DNA from: an uncultured Acidobacteriota bacterium
GTDB lineage: Bacteria; Acidobacteriota; Blastocatellia; RBC074
Length of the DNA: 64,000 nucleotides
NCBI GenBank assembly: GCA_902825875.1
Contig: CADECP010000026.1
Span: forward strand, 3,146-67,145
Reading direction: 5' to 3'
Within the stretch, counting starts at the first letter, position 1. Each line of letters opens with the position of its first letter. Made by a program: the position numbers and the translations under genes. This document shows positions 62,843 to 64,000 of this stretch, piece by piece. The notes beneath the pieces were generated by a model. It saw nothing but the letters and a program-made list of their open reading frames with translations, did no database searches and had not been told where the DNA came from.

Positions 62843-63610
62843 TCACTTCGCCGTCCAGCCGCCATCCGCAGCCAGCGCCTGGCCTGTGATGTAACTGGCT
62901 TCGTCCGAACAGAGCCACAACACCACGCGAGCGATTTCGACCGAATCGGCCACGCGCTGCATCGGCACGATGCCGGAAATGAATTCGTGCAGGTCAGGGT
63001 AGGCTTCCAGCGCACCGTCCACGATTTCCGAATGCGTCCAACCGGGACAAACCGCGTTGATGCGAATTCCTTTGGTCGCGTATTCGTGTGCGGCGGTTTT
63101 GGTCAACGCCACAACTCCGTGTTTGCTGACGGCATAAGGCGCGTGGCCGACCGTACTCGACCGCAAGCCGTACACCGACGAATTGTTGACGATCGTTCCG
63201 CCGCCCTGTTTCAACATCTGAACGATCTCGTGCTTCATGCAGAGAAAGACGCCTTTCAGATTGGTGTTCATCACGGTGTCCCAATTTTCTTCGGTGTGAT
63301 CGGCGGTGGCGGTAAAAACGTCACCGGCAATTCCGGCGTTGTTGAACGCGCAATCCAGCCGCCCGTAAGCTGCCACCGTTTGTTCGATCAGCGCAATGAT
63401 CGAACTCTGCTGCGCTACGTCTGCCTGAACAAAAATGGCTTCGCCGCCTTCGCTTTTGATCTGATTTACAACTTGCTGACTTTCTTCAGCGCGCCGAGCC
63501 GCCAAAACGACTTTCGCGCCCGCGCGGGCAAATTCAATAGCGGTGACTTTGCCAATACCTGAACTCGCGCCGGTGACGAGCGCAACTTTGCCTGCGAATC
63601 TTTTTTCCAT
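62843..63610 (-). CDS. Short-chain dehydrogenase/reductase
   Basis: 255 residues, classical SDR. The cofactor motif is TGASSGIG (13-20), the structural motif is NNAG (90s region), the catalytic Ser lies in IVNNSSVYG, and Tyr/Lys in YAVSK. AARRAEE after the second strand suggests NADP preference. The C-terminus SYITGQALAADGGWTAK is typical. The gene is convergent with deoA and 18 bp from it, with AAGGA 7 bases before the ATG. Substrate unknown. Confidence 0.9.
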   Translation of the reverse strand: MEKRFAGKVALVTGASSGIGKVTAIEFARAGAKVVLAARRAEESQQVVNQIKSEGGEAIFVQADVAQQSSIIALIEQTVAAYGRLDCAFNNAGIAGDVFTATADHTEENWDTVMNTNLKGVFLCMKHEIVQMLKQGGGTIVNNSSVYGLRSSTVGHAPYAVSKHGVVALTKTAAHEYATKGIRINAVCPGWTHSEIVDGALEAYPDLHEFISGIVPMQRVADSVEIARVVLWLCSDEASYITGQALAADGGWTAK

Positions 63611-64000
63611 AAAGCGTCCTTTCCTGACGGTTGAGGATTCTGCGGTACAGACTGGGCAGATCAGTTTTTGGATTTACGCGGTAGCGGAATCTACCACGCA
63701 GCCTTCTACGAGCGGTTTTGCTTACACGGATTCCTCTAAATTCAGCTATCACTCTCTGGTCAGATAGTCGTGTTCACCCGGTTCTATCCGGTCAGATAGC
63801 TTTTCAGCGATTGACGACTGGCGTCGTTGTTTTCTGCCGGCGAAGAATTTTCAACTAACTGCAAGGCAAACTTGCATTTAAGCTCAGCCAAAAGCTTTGA
63901 CGGCGACGGCTCCATTCAATGGCACGGCGATTGAGATATGTGTTTGCGTGAAAGCGAAGAGGAAGCAAGGACGCATCGGAAACGCCCGATGATTGTTCGC
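63611..64000. other. Non-coding end of the window
   Basis: No gene recognised. GGTCAGATAG occurs twice in direct orientation (63758-63767 and 63790-63799), 32 bp apart, about 150 bp upstream of the SDR gene. The rest shows nothing I can name. Confidence 0.5.

Noticed and set aside
63841..63900. Weak resemblance between the right end (GCAAACTTGCATTTAAGCT) and the left end near 130-145 of the window
   Set aside because: Only a short stretch matches with mismatches, which is too little to call a repeat.

Overview
The window looks like a chromosomal segment of an Acidobacteriota bacterium, most likely class Blastocatellia. This is an inference from several family signatures: a C-terminal module of the acidobacterial TIGR03437 type, a Ser/Thr kinase with WD40 repeats divergent from a TIGR02999-like ECF sigma factor, very large secreted DUF11/BACON/putative-Ig repeat proteins, and many palindromic intergenic repeats. 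I saw no rRNA, tRNA, CRISPR array or prophage.

Layout. 1-23 kb is a secreted-protein region, mostly on the minus strand. It holds a nine-repeat DUF11 protein, four tandem paralogues of an unrecognised exported cysteine-containing family, a 2248-residue beta-helix/BACON/Ig-like giant, and a lamin-tail-domain protein that shares its C-terminal ~297 residues with the DUF11 protein. A plus-strand GntR-SPFH operon interrupts the region. 23-28 kb holds a BON-domain protein, a decaying amine-modification operon (NNMT-like methyltransferase, type III PLP decarboxylase, amidinotransferase pseudogene), a VapBC-type module abutting a truncated SET-domain gene, a small membrane protein and an intact SET-domain gene. 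28-34 kb is a signalling block: kinase-WD40, ECF sigma factor, receiver-only response regulator, and a subtilase with a Cys4 N-terminus.

34-64 kb is mainly metabolic and housekeeping: a NYN nuclease, a cytochrome/copper-monooxygenase-like secreted protein, the methylmalonyl-CoA mutase large subunit, prfB with its programmed frameshift, ftsK, a hexulose-phosphate-synthase-like enzyme, TlpA-like thioredoxins, an octahaem cytochrome, a serpin lipoprotein, Smr, P5C dehydrogenase, Uma2, a shikimate kinase-heptosyltransferase fusion, an alpha/beta hydrolase, DUF2490, a YfhO-like protein, a HAD hydrolase, a nucleotidyltransferase/small-protein pair, thymidine phosphorylase and an SDR.

The most distinctive observations are these. 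(1) The four paralogues each carry a leader in which a strong Shine-Dalgarno-like site is separated from the ATG by a hairpin whose sequence varies while its position is constant. (2) A 148-bp MITE-like palindrome with an 18-bp terminal inverted repeat and a perfect 10-bp target duplication sits inside a REP-like palindrome. (3) A REP-like element lies exactly at the junction of a shikimate kinase-heptosyltransferase fusion, and other repeats overlap gene ends. (4) The amine-modifying operon has lost its amidinotransferase.
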